A DNA stretch of 61,222 nt. Origin: Bryobacterales bacterium. Its GTDB lineage: Bacteria; Acidobacteriota; Terriglobia; Bryobacterales; Bryobacteraceae. The stretch lies in assembly GCA_016789905.1 (NCBI GenBank), contig JAEUQC010000050.1, forward strand, positions 1-61,222, in the 5' to 3' direction. The first letter of the stretch is position 1, and every line of letters begins with the position of its first letter. Below are positions 9,168 through 19,478 of the stretch, piece after piece. Made by a program: the position numbers and the translations under genes. The notes under the pieces are model-generated. The model searched no databases and had not been told where the DNA came from. It saw only the letters and a program-made list of their open reading frames with translations.

Positions 9168-10295
9168 ATGACCAGACTGCTCGCCCTCGTCCTCGTCATC
9201 CTTTCCGCGTCAACGGCCATCGCCGCCAAACGCAAACTCTCCGTCGACGTCGACACCGCCGAAGGCAAACTCCTCAAACAACTCACCGACGAAGCCGACC
9301 CCGCCAAAAAGCTCGCCGGTATGGAGGAGTTCGCCGCCAAACACCCGGCCCACGAATCGGCCACCTGGGTCCTCGGCGAAATGACCGCCGCCTACAGCAA
9401 AGCAGGCCAGTTCAGCAAGGCCATCGCCGCCGGCGAAAAGGTCTTCGCCGCCGACCCCGACGATCTCGCCATCGCGCAAGAGGTCCTGAAAGCCGCCGAA
9501 GCCTCCAAAGATCCCGCCCAAATCCGCAAGTGGGCCCTCGCCGCCTCCGCCGCCGCCCGCCGCGTCGCCGCCGCTCCCAAACCCGCCGCCGAAGACGAGG
9601 CCGAAACCTGGAAAGCCAACGTCGCCTTCGCCACCCACCTCGACAAATACTGCGACTATGCGTTGTTCGCGCTCGCCCTCCAGTCTCCCGCCCAGCGAAT
9701 AGAAATCGGCGAACTCCTCGCCTCCCATAGCCCCGCCTCGGACTATAACAAACAGCTCCTGCCGCAGATGTTCATCGCCTACCAGCAGGCCGGCAACCAT
9801 CAGAAGGCCCTCGCCATCGCCGAGCAGGAAGCCGCCAACGACGACATGCTCATCTACGCCGCCAGCAAGTTCTATGAGCAGAAGGATAAAGCCAAGGCAA
9901 CCAAATACGCCAAAGCGCTCCTCGAACATCTCGCCGCCAAGCCCGCCCCGCAAGGCGTTGCCGAAGCCGATTGGACTCGCAACAAGAACCTGAAGTTGGG
10001 CCTCGCGCACTGGATGCTCGGCGTGCTCGCAAGCAACGATCAAAAGTGGGCCGAGGCCGACACAAACCTCCGCGCCGCCCTCCCCTACATCAAGGACAAC
10101 AAGGACCTCGCCGCCGAAACACTCTTCCACCTCGGCCTGGCCAACTACCGTCTCGGCGACACCAAACAGCCCGACAAGGCCCGCATCGTCGACGCGCTCA
10201 AATTCAGCAATCAATGCGCCGCCATACCGGGGCCCTACCAGGCCCCGGCACGCAAGAACGCCGCCGCCATCCGCACCCAGTACCGCATCCAGTAG
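9168..10295 (+). CDS. secreted TPR-like helical repeat protein
   Basis: A 375-residue protein with signal peptide MTRLLALVLVILSASTAIAA and a mature part made of helical pairs of TPR type (for example AYSKAGQFSKAIAAGEKVFA, AYQQAGNHQKALAIAEQEAA and LGLAHWMLGVLASNDQKWAE). It is probably periplasmic and mediates protein contacts; no enzymatic motif is seen. The ATG has GGGAGG 5 nt upstream. It converges with the lipoprotein gene, leaving only 6 bp between the stops. Confidence 0.75.
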   Translation: MTRLLALVLVILSASTAIAAKRKLSVDVDTAEGKLLKQLTDEADPAKKLAGMEEFAAKHPAHESATWVLGEMTAAYSKAGQFSKAIAAGEKVFAADPDDLAIAQEVLKAAEASKDPAQIRKWALAASAAARRVAAAPKPAAEDEAETWKANVAFATHLDKYCDYALFALALQSPAQRIEIGELLASHSPASDYNKQLLPQMFIAYQQAGNHQKALAIAEQEAANDDMLIYAASKFYEQKDKAKATKYAKALLEHLAAKPAPQGVAEADWTRNKNLKLGLAHWMLGVLASNDQKWAEADTNLRAALPYIKDNKDLAAETLFHLGLANYRLGDTKQPDKARIVDALKFSNQCAAIPGPYQAPARKNAAAIRTQYRIQ

Positions 10296-10301
10296 GCAGA
10301 C

Positions 10302-11831
10302 CTATTTGACGGTCACGGCCCCCCCGTCATCCAGTCCGCCAAACGGCACCAGAATAGGCGCAACCGTCGCTGCATCCACATCCGTCAGCGACATCGCCCC
10401 TTCCGTCAGTCTTCCGAACCGAAGGAACTCCTGGTCCAGGTCCGGCAGTCCTCCCAGCAGGTGCCCCTCTTTTAACTGCTCCGCTGTCAACACGCTCAGC
10501 CGCTGCCGCAAGAACGTGGCAAACCGCGATGCATCCAGATCGCTGCCGAATACCGCCGTCGCCGCCGGGTCCGCCGGATTCCGGCGCACATCCAGATAGC
10601 GCCACACTTCGCTTCCTTTCAGCCGGAATCGAATCGCCCACTGCCGCACGCGCACCGTCGTTACCGTAACCTCCGGCTTGGCGTCCAGGTGCATGTCGTA
10701 TTCCACCCGGTCGTCGTCGTCGAATCCCAGTGTCTTCACGCCGCGTTCATTCCGGATCTTCCGCACCGCCGACAGCATCACCGGTGTCGCCTTAATCTCG
10801 TAGTTCACATCGAAATCCTTTCGCTCCTTCTCTCGCGCCACCACCCCGCGGAATTGCGGTTGAGAAAACGAATCCACTCCCACCGATTTCAGCGTCCCTT
10901 TCTCGTACTCCAGCTTCAGTTGCGCCAGGTTCACCTTCTCGCCGAATTCCAACGTCAGCACCTGCCTTGTCATCGACGGAATCGCGTTCTCGCTCGATGC
11001 CCGTTGCACGAGCCGGAACAGCCGCCCGCCGGCCTCGATCGAAGCCGACCGGAAGTTCAACTGCTCCTTCAGCTTCCGCTGCAATGCATCGGCATAGGAA
11101 ACGCTCAACTCCGGGCTCAACTCCATTACCGGAAGCGAAGACAAGTTCCCGGCCACGGTCGCGCCCGTGTAGTTCGTCTTCTTTCCGCCGATCTTACCCG
11201 CCGCCGTCACTGTCTGCGTCAGCGTGCCCACTTCGATATCCCGCATGATGCTCTCAAACTGGTTCGTATCCGTGAATCGAACTTCCGGGTCTTTCAGCAT
11301 GAGAAACACACCAACGTACTGCAGCCGGTCCCAATCGTGAACCGCGTCCAGCAGGTGCGTGAACGTCGATTCCACGCGCACTTTGTTCGTCGACGCCGGC
11401 GTCTTCTCGTCGGAGTTGTACAACGTATCGAACAGCGCCTTCACTTGCCCCGCGCCGCCCGTGTTCGCCGCGCCGGCAAACAGCTTGACGATTTCCGCCT
11501 GTCCCTTCGCGCTCGACAAAAAGTACGCTGATCTCGCCGTCCCCGGCGGCGCCGGCCGGTTGGAAACATTGAACGTGCAGCAGGAAGGCTTCACCCCCGT
11601 CCCGCCGACGATGTTTGTAGGCCCCAACGGCTGCAGCGGAATCCGCATCCACGTTCGCTGAAACCCGATCGGAGCGTACGCATTCAGGATATTCGCAATC
11701 GCCGGGTCCAACGGCGCCGGCTGCTGTGGCGCCAAGGCTGGCGCCACGCTCAGACTTTTGAATCGCGCCGCCCGGCATCCGCCTAGCAGCGTGAGTGCTG
11801 CGAATAAAATTATGTGCTGTCTCTTGGTCAT
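10302..11831 (-). CDS. lipoprotein of unknown function, subtilase-linked
   Basis: A 509-residue protein starting MTKRQHIILFAALTLLGGC, a type II signal peptide with lipobox LGGC at Cys19. The mature part is long, mixed alpha/beta, and matches no family I can name; near the N-terminus a GVKPSCCTFN stretch has adjacent Cys. A longer reading frame upstream is possible, but the ATG at 11831 has GAGG upstream and gives a clean signal peptide. It lies 13 bp downstream of the subtilase gene on the same strand, so the two are almost certainly co-transcribed and may act together at the cell envelope. Confidence 0.7.
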   Translation of the reverse strand: MTKRQHIILFAALTLLGGCRAARFKSLSVAPALAPQQPAPLDPAIANILNAYAPIGFQRTWMRIPLQPLGPTNIVGGTGVKPSCCTFNVSNRPAPPGTARSAYFLSSAKGQAEIVKLFAGAANTGGAGQVKALFDTLYNSDEKTPASTNKVRVESTFTHLLDAVHDWDRLQYVGVFLMLKDPEVRFTDTNQFESIMRDIEVGTLTQTVTAAGKIGGKKTNYTGATVAGNLSSLPVMELSPELSVSYADALQRKLKEQLNFRSASIEAGGRLFRLVQRASSENAIPSMTRQVLTLEFGEKVNLAQLKLEYEKGTLKSVGVDSFSQPQFRGVVAREKERKDFDVNYEIKATPVMLSAVRKIRNERGVKTLGFDDDDRVEYDMHLDAKPEVTVTTVRVRQWAIRFRLKGSEVWRYLDVRRNPADPAATAVFGSDLDASRFATFLRQRLSVLTAEQLKEGHLLGGLPDLDQEFLRFGRLTEGAMSLTDVDAATVAPILVPFGGLDDGGAVTVK

Positions 11832-11844
11832 GTTCTTGCGCTCC

Positions 11845-13839
11845 TCAGTTCGCCATGAATAGCTGGAATATCTGCTTCGATCCGCAATGGCCCACCGGTG
11901 TCCGTGGAACATCCGGAATCAGTTGCGCGTTGCCGCCGCTGCATGCCTGGTTAATGGAAGTGCTCAGTCCCGTCACGATCAGATTGCCCTGGCCGTCCTT
12001 CCCATGCACCACGCCAAACCAACTGGAAAGTGTCGCCAGCCCCTCCGTTGCCGGTGCAGCCGCCGGCGTTGGCGCCGCAGCCAGCGATTTCGCCTTCGCC
12101 ACCGCCCTCCGCGCGTTCACCTTGCCCGATCCAAACAGTATCGACCGGCCGTTTTGAAAGCCCAGCGGCGCGCCCCCGCTATTCGGCACTATGTTCGGGT
12201 CCGCCGCCAGGTCAAGCGTCGCGTCCAGGTCCTGGTCCGCCGTAGCCATCAATAATTCGCGCACCTGCGTCGCCGTCAGTTCCGGGTTCGCCGATAGCAT
12301 CAGCGCCGCCACGCCTGCCACTACCGGCGCCGCGCCGCTCGTCCCGCCAAAGCCGGCCGTGTAATCGTCCTCGCGCACGCCAACCGTCCCCGTATCGTCT
12401 GGAAGCGGCGAAAACGAACTGCCGGGCAGCCGGTTGCTCGCCGCCACTTGTCCCAGCCCGCGATAGTTCGCCACAAACGGCGCGCGGAACGGATCGCCCG
12501 GCGCTAGGAACGCCATGTTGTAGTGCATGTTGTTCGAAGGCGCCACCACCGTGATATGAGGACCCCAGTTCGAATAACCGCTCTTGCGCTTACGCGATGT
12601 GGACGCCCCCGCCACAATCACGCCCGGAACCATCGGATAGCCCGAAAACACCGGCTTTCCCGCTGGGATTTGCGCCCCTTGCATCCCTCCAAACGGTGCC
12701 GGCCTCGTAAACCGCACGCCGCCTGTGTTCTTCGCCGCGGGCAGATAGGTTGGCGCGTCGTCGTTGGCCGCGCTGAACACCATCACCAGCCCCTTGCCCC
12801 GCCGCCCGCCCGTCTGCGTCAGCGCCGTGATCGCCTGCGCCTGCCCCGGCGTCAGAATCGGCATTGACGATGGGCCAAATCCGAAACTGCAGTTCACTAC
12901 GTCGGCGTGCTGCGAAACATGCCGGAACACGTCCAATATGTCGAACGCCGCTGCCGTCGGCCCGAATCCGATTCGTATCGGCAGAAACGTACAGCCCGGC
13001 GCCACTCCGCTCATCGCGCCCCCCTGGTCGGACCCCACGGCGATGCTCGCCACCGGCGTCCCGTGATAGTCCTTCGCTTTCGGATTGGGGTCCAGATCGG
13101 CTTCCGCAAAGTCCCGCGCCGCGGGGTGGATCGCCTTCCCCTTGAACGCCTGGTGCGACAACTGAAACCCATCGTCAATCACAGCCACCACAATGGATGG
13201 CGTTCCCCGTGTAATCGCCCACGCCTCCGGGCACTCAATCCCAGCGGTAGGCAGCAGATCGGGATGACTCAGCATGGCCGGCGAAAGGTACCACTGGCGG
13301 CTGCTCAATACCCCAGGCGCGTGCATTTGCAGGTTCAGCAGACGCTCCGGCTGCGCATACGCCACTCCTTCCATCTCCGCTATCTGATTGGCGATCTTCA
13401 GCGGATTCTCGGTCGCCGCGGCCGAAAGCTCAAGCACATCCTCATCGCCCTGCCGCCCCACCGGCGCTAGCAAAAACCGCTCCGCGATCTGCTGCAATAG
13501 CGCCGGGTCGTTCTGCCGCAGCTTCACGATCACCCGCTTACCGAACGAGATCTCCTCCCCTGTGTCTGGCCGCACGTAGACGTGCGCCGCGATCGCCGCA
13601 CCGGCGCGCACTTCCTCCATCAACGCGTCCCGCCCCGCCTCCGATCCCGCACGCAACCGCGTCATCGTCGCGTTCAATCGGTTCGCGCTCACCACCTCCG
13701 GGCGCGCCGCCAGCGGCGCCGCGGGAACCCCCATCGTCTGAAAGTCCGTGGAATGCCGCATCAACGGTACTCGCTCACCGTCGAACACAATATAGTCGCC
13801 GTACCCGGCTTGCGGCTTGCCGCTCTTCTTCTCTCCCAT
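11845..13839 (-). CDS. S8 family serine peptidase (subtilase)
   Basis: A 664-residue subtilisin-like protease. The catalytic triad is visible in order: Asp in IVVAVIDDGF, His in DYHGTPVASI, and Ser in GFGGTSGAAPVVAG. About 200 N-terminal residues precede the catalytic domain and may be a propeptide-like region; after the catalytic domain comes an Ala/Pro linker (AAAPTPAAAPATEG) and a short tail with two Cys. No classical signal peptide is seen, so export is unclear. The ATG at 13839 was chosen because AGGAGAGG lies just upstream; a start nine codons earlier is less supported. It heads a two-gene operon with the downstream lipoprotein. Confidence 0.9.
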   Translation of the reverse strand: MGEKKSGKPQAGYGDYIVFDGERVPLMRHSTDFQTMGVPAAPLAARPEVVSANRLNATMTRLRAGSEAGRDALMEEVRAGAAIAAHVYVRPDTGEEISFGKRVIVKLRQNDPALLQQIAERFLLAPVGRQGDEDVLELSAAATENPLKIANQIAEMEGVAYAQPERLLNLQMHAPGVLSSRQWYLSPAMLSHPDLLPTAGIECPEAWAITRGTPSIVVAVIDDGFQLSHQAFKGKAIHPAARDFAEADLDPNPKAKDYHGTPVASIAVGSDQGGAMSGVAPGCTFLPIRIGFGPTAAAFDILDVFRHVSQHADVVNCSFGFGPSSMPILTPGQAQAITALTQTGGRRGKGLVMVFSAANDDAPTYLPAAKNTGGVRFTRPAPFGGMQGAQIPAGKPVFSGYPMVPGVIVAGASTSRKRKSGYSNWGPHITVVAPSNNMHYNMAFLAPGDPFRAPFVANYRGLGQVAASNRLPGSSFSPLPDDTGTVGVREDDYTAGFGGTSGAAPVVAGVAALMLSANPELTATQVRELLMATADQDLDATLDLAADPNIVPNSGGAPLGFQNGRSILFGSGKVNARRAVAKAKSLAAAPTPAAAPATEGLATLSSWFGVVHGKDGQGNLIVTGLSTSINQACSGGNAQLIPDVPRTPVGHCGSKQIFQLFMAN

Positions 13840-13961
13840 CTCGCCTCTCCTGTTCGCTCGAGTCATTCAAGCCGCGCCTCCGGCGGGCTCACTCTCGTCT
13901 AGCGAGAAGCGCGAATCTTTCGTGACACGCGCTCTCCGTCACAAAGCTCTACCCTGGAAAG

Positions 13962-15188
13962 GTGCGCTCCATCTTTCACATCGACATGGACGCCTTCTTC
14001 GTCTCCGTCGAAGAGCTCTACGACCCCTCACTCAAAGGCAAGCCCGTCGTCGTCGGCGGCAAGGCCCATGAACGCGGCGTCGTCTCCGCCGCCTCCTACG
14101 CCGCCCGCCGGTTCGGCGTCCACTCCGCCATGCCCCTCCGCACCGCCGCCCAGCTCTGCCCCCACGCCATCTTCATCGACGGCCATCGCGACCGCTACGA
14201 ACTGCACTCCAAACAAGTCAAGGCCGTCATCGAGTCTTTTACCCCTAAATTCGAAATGGCCTCCATCGACGAAGGCTACCTCGACATGACCGGCACCGAA
14301 CGCCTCCACGGCCCGCCCCTCGCCGCCGCCCACAAGCTCCACGAAGCCATCAAAAATCAAACCCAGCTCAACAACTCCATCGGCGCCTCCACCGCCCGCC
14401 TCGTCTCCAAAGTCGCCTCCGATCAGGCCAAGCCCAACGGCGTCCTCTGGATCCCCCCCGGCGCCGAGGCCGCCTTCCTCGCCCCACTCGACATCCGCAA
14501 GATCCCTGGCGTCGGCAAGGTCGCTGAAAAGAATCTCCAAGACCTCGGCATCTACAAGGTGGGCGACCTGGCCCGGCTCGACGACCGGATTCTCTTCGAG
14601 AGATTCGGCAAACTCGGACTCGCCCTCGCCGGCAAAGCCAAGGGCTTCGACGCTGGCTCCTGGTTCGAAAAAGATCTCTCCAACAACGCCGAAGATCCCA
14701 AATCCATCTCCCACGAATTCACCTTCGACAAAGACACCGCCGATCAGGCCACCCTCGAATCCACCCTCGCCCACATGAGCGAAAAGGTCGGCCGCCGCCT
14801 CCGCGATCACTCCCTCCACGCCCGCACCGTGCAAATCAAATACCGCTACTCCGATTTCTCAACATTTACCCGCGCCCACTCCCTCGACCACGCCACCCAA
14901 CTCGACACCGAGATCTACCAGACCGCCCGCCAACTCTTCCTGCGCCACTGGCAGCCCGGCCGCCCCATCCGATTGCTCGGCGTCCACACCGCCGGCTTCG
15001 AAGACTCCGAAGGCCAGCTTGATCTCATTGATGGCGAGCGGAATGAAAAGCTAAAGAAAGTGTTCGGCGCGGCCGATATCCTCCGAGACAAGTTCGGCGA
15101 AAGCACCCTCAACCTCGCTGGCTCGCTGAAGGGCCGGTTCCGGGAACGAGTCCACGATGGCATCACCAAAAAGTCCGGTCAGTCCTGA
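13962..15188 (+). CDS. dinB: DNA polymerase IV (Y-family)
   Basis: An error-prone translesion polymerase. The 408-residue protein begins with HIDMDAFFVSVEELYDPSLK, holding the first metal-binding Asp, and has the catalytic block SIDEGYLDMTGT (E. coli Pol IV has SIDEAYLD; the Gly variant is tolerated in many homologues). The helix-hairpin-helix region IRKIPGVGKVAEKNL and a little-finger domain follow. The GTG start is forced by the conserved N-terminus; its ribosome-binding site GGAAAG is unusually close. The C-terminal beta-clamp motif is not obvious. Divergent from the subtilase operon, with no LexA-type operator recognised. Confidence 0.95.
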   Translation: MRSIFHIDMDAFFVSVEELYDPSLKGKPVVVGGKAHERGVVSAASYAARRFGVHSAMPLRTAAQLCPHAIFIDGHRDRYELHSKQVKAVIESFTPKFEMASIDEGYLDMTGTERLHGPPLAAAHKLHEAIKNQTQLNNSIGASTARLVSKVASDQAKPNGVLWIPPGAEAAFLAPLDIRKIPGVGKVAEKNLQDLGIYKVGDLARLDDRILFERFGKLGLALAGKAKGFDAGSWFEKDLSNNAEDPKSISHEFTFDKDTADQATLESTLAHMSEKVGRRLRDHSLHARTVQIKYRYSDFSTFTRAHSLDHATQLDTEIYQTARQLFLRHWQPGRPIRLLGVHTAGFEDSEGQLDLIDGERNEKLKKVFGAADILRDKFGESTLNLAGSLKGRFRERVHDGITKKSGQS

Positions 15189-15231
15189 AACTTTTGATGC
15201 GAAAATGAGGGTGATTCTCGCGTACAATCAC

Positions 15232-18200
15232 ATGCGGCTCACTCTTTTCGTTCTTTTTGCCACCGCTCTCTTCGCCCAGCGCGGCGTTCCTTCCACTGTC
15301 TTTCATGCGCCGCAAAAGCCTCGCCAGGCCGCTCCGGCGGAGCGCATGACGCTCCGCGCCGCTCCGGAACGCTGGCTTAAGCCGGTCACCACGGAGGAAC
15401 GCGCCGCCAAACTCGTCCGCCCGGGCCTTACCCAGGTCAGCCTCCACCGCGGTCTCACCACGGCCGATACCGACGGCGCATGGCAGACTGGCCGCGACGG
15501 CGTTCACGTCTGGCGCCTCGTCCTCCGCTCGCCTGGCTCCGCCGCCATCCGTCTGCACCTGGAAGGGTTCAACGCTGCCAACGGCCGGCTCTGGCTCTCC
15601 GAAATCGAACCCGCCGAGCCGCAGTCCTTCGGGCCCTATACCGGCCGCGGCATCCACGACGATGGCGAGTTCTGGACCAACACCGCCCTCGGCGAAGCCG
15701 TCCTGCTCGAATACGAGTCCACTTCCCGGTCCCTCCCGTTCCGCATTTCAGAGATTTCCCATTTCACGGCGCTTCCCCTCCCCGATGGCAAAGCGGTCTC
15801 GAACAAATCCGCTTCTCTGGCCTGCAACATCGATGTCAACTGCCGTCCGGAATACGCCGAACTCGCCCGCGCCGTCGCCCGCTACTCGTTTGAAACCGGC
15901 GAAGGCGGCGCGCTGTGCTCCGGCACCGTGCTCAATACCCGCGGCCAGAGCTTCGTTCCCTACTTCCTTACCGCCGCGCACTGCGTCTCCTCCGACGCCG
16001 AAGCCCGCACCGTCGAAGCATTTTTTCTCTATCAATCGCAGCGTTGCGACGGCCCGCCGCCCACCGCCGCCAGCGTTGGCCGCGCCCTCGGCGCCCGCTA
16101 TCTCGCCGGCAGTTCCCTGGAGGGCGGCGACATGACTTTGTTGCGCTTAAACAGCGTTCCCGATAACACCATCTTCGCCGGCTGGACTGCCGATACGCTG
16201 CCCAATGGCGCCAATGTCACCGGCATCCATCACCCCGCCGGCGACCTGAAGAAGATCTCCTTCGGCGTCCGCGGCGACGACATTCCCGTGCGAGGCCGCC
16301 CGGCGCAGAACTTCTACACCATTCTCTGGCGCGAAGGCGTCACCCAGGGCGGCTCGTCCGGCTCAGGCATCTTCAACGAACAAAATCAACTGGTGGGCAT
16401 GCTCTCCGGCGGCCCCCGTCCGCCGGCCGGCCAAACGGAGTGCGACCTGCGGCCCGCCTTCGATTGGTACGGCCGTTTCGATATTGCGTTTCCTCAAATC
16501 CGCTCCTTTCTCGAAGATCGCGCCGGCTCCACGCCCGGCGGCGGAGGAGGCGGCACAACCAATCCCGCCACCGGCACCGCGGTCACAAGCGGCACGCCCG
16601 TTCGCATCACTATCCCCAGCGTTGCCGTCTCCACTCTTTTCAGTGGCGACCGTGGCTATTCCATCCAGGTCCCCGAAGGCGCCACCGAACTTGAAATCAC
16701 CCTTGCCACCGCAACGGCCAACGCCGATCTCGATTTATTCGTCTCCTACGAAAGTGAACCCTCCATCGAGGGCGGCCGCATCCGTTCCGATTACAACTCG
16801 GTCAACAACTCGGGCGACGAACGCATCGTGATCAATGCGCAATCCTCGCCCCCGCTGCGCGCCGGCGTCTACCGCATTGCCATCGCCTCCTACACCACCG
16901 GCCGTGAAATCGTCGCTACGCTTTCGGCTCGCATCGGCACTCCCGGCTCCGGCGGTTCCGCTACCCAGACGGTGCTGCTTTCCAACGGTGTCAGCCGTAA
17001 CTTCACACTCCCGTCCGTCCAGGGCGGCGTCCTGTTCACAGGTCCGCGCGCCTATCGCATTGAGGTCCCCGCCGACGCCTCGCAACTGCAGATACGCGTC
17101 AATACCACCACGCCGAACGCCGATGTCGATCTTTACTCGCGCTTCGGGTCTGAGGTTGTTGTGGAAAACGGCCGCGCCAACGCGGACCACCGCTCCACCT
17201 CCGATAGCGGCAACGAGTTGATCACCATCAATGCCCAGTCCACGCCGCCGCTCCGCGCCGGCACCTACTTCATCGCGCTTGGACTGTTCACCAATAACAT
17301 CGAAGTCAACGGCAACATTACGGCCACTTTCACTACGGCGCCCACCGGGCCCAACGCCACTCCGGTGGTGCTCACCAGCGGCGTAGCGAAGACCATCGCG
17401 CTTCCCGCCGCCGCCAATCCTACGCTCTTCTCCGGCGATCTGGCTTTCCAGATCACCGTGCCCGAAGGCGCCACCCGCTTGAAGGTCGACCTTCGCGCTT
17501 CCACGCCGGGCATCGATGTCGACTTGTTCGTCAAGTTCGGCGTTCTCGCGCGCGTCGTCAACGGCAAGGCCGACGCCGACTACGTCTCCGAAGGCCTGAC
17601 GGGCGACGAGTCCATTGAAATCACCTCCTCCTCGAATCCGCCCTTGAAGGCGGGCGTCTATTTCATCCAGTTCGTCAACTGGGACAACTCCAAGCCGTTC
17701 ACCGGCTCGGTCACCGCCACCGTCGAGCGCGCGTTTGTGGCACCCTCGGCGCCCACTACGCTTACTTCCGGTGTCGCCGGCAAGCTGAACCTGCCGGCCG
17801 TCGATGGCCCCATTCTCTTCACCGGCAACTACAGCTACAAGATTCAGGTGCCGGAGGGCGCCACGCGGCTAACGGTTCGTCTCGCCACGGCCACGCCCAA
17901 CGCCGATGTCGATCTCTACGTCCGTTACGGCGCCGATGTGGATCTCACCGCCGAAGGCGAGATCATCGCCGATCACTACTCGGAAACCGTCACTGGCAAC
18001 GAAGTCATCGTCCTTTCTGCGGCCTCCGACCCGCCGCTCCGCGCCGGCACTTATTACATATCCACGGCTCTCTTCACAACCGGCATTCCGGTCACCGGCT
18101 CGGTCACCGCCACCGTGGAACGGGCCCCGGCCGGTACGCCCACAATCGGGCGCGAGCTTGCTTTCAACGAGGCTTCCACGTTCCGGCTCGACGCCGTCGA

Positions 18201-18609
18201 GCGGCCAACATTGTTCGGCGGCGCCAACGTGTTCCGCGTAAACGTCAACCAGCCGGGCGGCCTGAAGTTTGAACTCCGCACCCAGACGCCTGGCGTCGAT
18301 GTCGACATCCATGTTCGCTTCCAGCAGCCGCCGGCCATTGAAAACGGCCGCATCGCCGCTGATTTCAGCGCAGCGGGCGACACCGGCGACGAGGACCTGA
18401 CCGTGCTGCCCAATCTGATCGGCAACCGGCTGGGCACCTACTACGTCGCGCTCGCCGTCTACTCCACCGGCACCCCCATCACCGGAACGCTCCTGGTGAA
18501 ACCCATTGTTCCTGGTGCCTCCGGCGATGAGAAACGCGCGCCGAATTCCCTGGAAAAAGAGTCCGAGGGCCGCGCCCTGAAACCGAAAATCCGCTCAACG
18601 GCGGAATGA
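15232..18609 (+). CDS. secreted trypsin-like protease with five PPC-like repeats
   Basis: A 1125-residue exported protease. After a signal peptide (RLTLFVLFATALFAQ) and an N-terminal region comes an S1-type domain with His in FLTAAHCVSSD, Asp in GGDMTLLRLNS and Ser in TQGGSSGSGIF, resembling lysyl-endopeptidase-like enzymes. Five tandem beta domains of about 120 residues follow (roughly bases 16570-18510), each with VPEGAT, NADVDLY and PPLRAGTYY-like blocks, as in bacterial pre-peptidase C-terminal (PPC) domains. The ATG at 15232 gives the signal peptide; a start 25 codons upstream does not. The stop overlaps the next start as ATGA, so the transporter gene is translationally coupled. Confidence 0.87.
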   Translation: MRLTLFVLFATALFAQRGVPSTVFHAPQKPRQAAPAERMTLRAAPERWLKPVTTEERAAKLVRPGLTQVSLHRGLTTADTDGAWQTGRDGVHVWRLVLRSPGSAAIRLHLEGFNAANGRLWLSEIEPAEPQSFGPYTGRGIHDDGEFWTNTALGEAVLLEYESTSRSLPFRISEISHFTALPLPDGKAVSNKSASLACNIDVNCRPEYAELARAVARYSFETGEGGALCSGTVLNTRGQSFVPYFLTAAHCVSSDAEARTVEAFFLYQSQRCDGPPPTAASVGRALGARYLAGSSLEGGDMTLLRLNSVPDNTIFAGWTADTLPNGANVTGIHHPAGDLKKISFGVRGDDIPVRGRPAQNFYTILWREGVTQGGSSGSGIFNEQNQLVGMLSGGPRPPAGQTECDLRPAFDWYGRFDIAFPQIRSFLEDRAGSTPGGGGGGTTNPATGTAVTSGTPVRITIPSVAVSTLFSGDRGYSIQVPEGATELEITLATATANADLDLFVSYESEPSIEGGRIRSDYNSVNNSGDERIVINAQSSPPLRAGVYRIAIASYTTGREIVATLSARIGTPGSGGSATQTVLLSNGVSRNFTLPSVQGGVLFTGPRAYRIEVPADASQLQIRVNTTTPNADVDLYSRFGSEVVVENGRANADHRSTSDSGNELITINAQSTPPLRAGTYFIALGLFTNNIEVNGNITATFTTAPTGPNATPVVLTSGVAKTIALPAAANPTLFSGDLAFQITVPEGATRLKVDLRASTPGIDVDLFVKFGVLARVVNGKADADYVSEGLTGDESIEITSSSNPPLKAGVYFIQFVNWDNSKPFTGSVTATVERAFVAPSAPTTLTSGVAGKLNLPAVDGPILFTGNYSYKIQVPEGATRLTVRLATATPNADVDLYVRYGADVDLTAEGEIIADHYSETVTGNEVIVLSAASDPPLRAGTYYISTALFTTGIPVTGSVTATVERAPAGTPTIGRELAFNEASTFRLDAVERPTLFGGANVFRVNVNQPGGLKFELRTQTPGVDVDIHVRFQQPPAIENGRIAADFSAAGDTGDEDLTVLPNLIGNRLGTYYVALAVYSTGTPITGTLLVKPIVPGASGDEKRAPNSLEKESEGRALKPKIRSTAE

Positions 18610-19478
18610 AATACCGTTTTTACGTTCTAGCGGCGGCGCTGCTGTTTTCCACCGGCGGCGCCGCCATCAAGGCGACCGCGCTTTCCAGTTGGCAGGTGGC
18701 CTGCCTCCGTTCGCTGATCGCCGCGCTCGTCCTCCTCACTCTCCTGCCGGAGGCGCGCCAACTCCGTTCTCCGCGCGTCTGGCTGGCCTCGCTGGCCTAT
18801 GCATCCACACTGGTGCTCTATGTTCTGGCCAATAAGCTGACCACCGCGGCCAACGCCATCTTCCTCCAAGCCACGGCTCCGTTCTACCTCCTTGTCATCG
18901 GCCCCTTGCTGTTGAAGGAGCCCAACCGTCTGCGAGACTACGTCCTCGGCGCGGTGATGGCGGCCGGCATGGCGCTCTTTTTTCTGGATCCATCCGGCGC
19001 CTCGGCGCTCGCGCCCAACCCGGCCCTCGGTAACCTCCTCGCCGCCATCACTGGCTTCACCTGGGCGCTCACCGTAACCGCCCTGCGGAGCCTCTCAAAA
19101 CAAGCGGGCGCCAGTTCGCTGCCCGTCGTAAGCGCCGGCAACCTGGTTGCCTTTGCCGCCTCTTTGCCATTCGCCATACCCCTGGGGGGTATTGGAGCGG
19201 CTGACGCGGCCACGCTGCTCTATCTCGGTGTCATTCAAATCGGCCTGGCGTATTTTTGCATAACGCAAGGCGTGAAGCATGTGCCCGCGTTCGAAGCCTC
19301 GGTGCTCATTTTGTTGGAACCGGCCATGAACCCGGTATGGACCTACCTGCTGCACGGCGAACGGCCCGGGGCGTTCTCGCTTGCCGGCGGCATAGTCATC
19401 ATGGGCGCCACGGTAGCCCACACGCTCACTGCGCCTAGGGCAGCGCCTCCACAAACGCGTCAATCTCCTCCGGGCTGA
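18606..19478 (+). CDS. EamA/DMT-superfamily transporter
   Basis: A 290-residue integral inner-membrane protein with about ten hydrophobic segments in two halves, the pattern of EamA (DUF6) drug/metabolite exporters, with family-like blocks LRSLIAALVLL, ANAIFLQATAPFYL and FEASVLILLEPAMNPVWTYL. The substrate cannot be predicted. It starts inside the stop codon of the protease gene. The last roughly 15 codons (from TAPRAAPPQ) run into the antisense of a duplicated fragment of the neighbouring aminotransferase gene, so this C-terminus is probably a product of the duplication at 19407-19751. Confidence 0.9.
   Translation: MKYRFYVLAAALLFSTGGAAIKATALSSWQVACLRSLIAALVLLTLLPEARQLRSPRVWLASLAYASTLVLYVLANKLTTAANAIFLQATAPFYLLVIGPLLLKEPNRLRDYVLGAVMAAGMALFFLDPSGASALAPNPALGNLLAAITGFTWALTVTALRSLSKQAGASSLPVVSAGNLVAFAASLPFAIPLGGIGAADAATLLYLGVIQIGLAYFCITQGVKHVPAFEASVLILLEPAMNPVWTYLLHGERPGAFSLAGGIVIMGATVAHTLTAPRAAPPQTRQSPPG

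Noticed and set aside
14270..14290. SIDEG instead of SIDEA in DinB as an active-site defect
   Set aside because: The acidic residues are intact, and Gly at this position occurs in other Y-family polymerases, so it is an ordinary variant.
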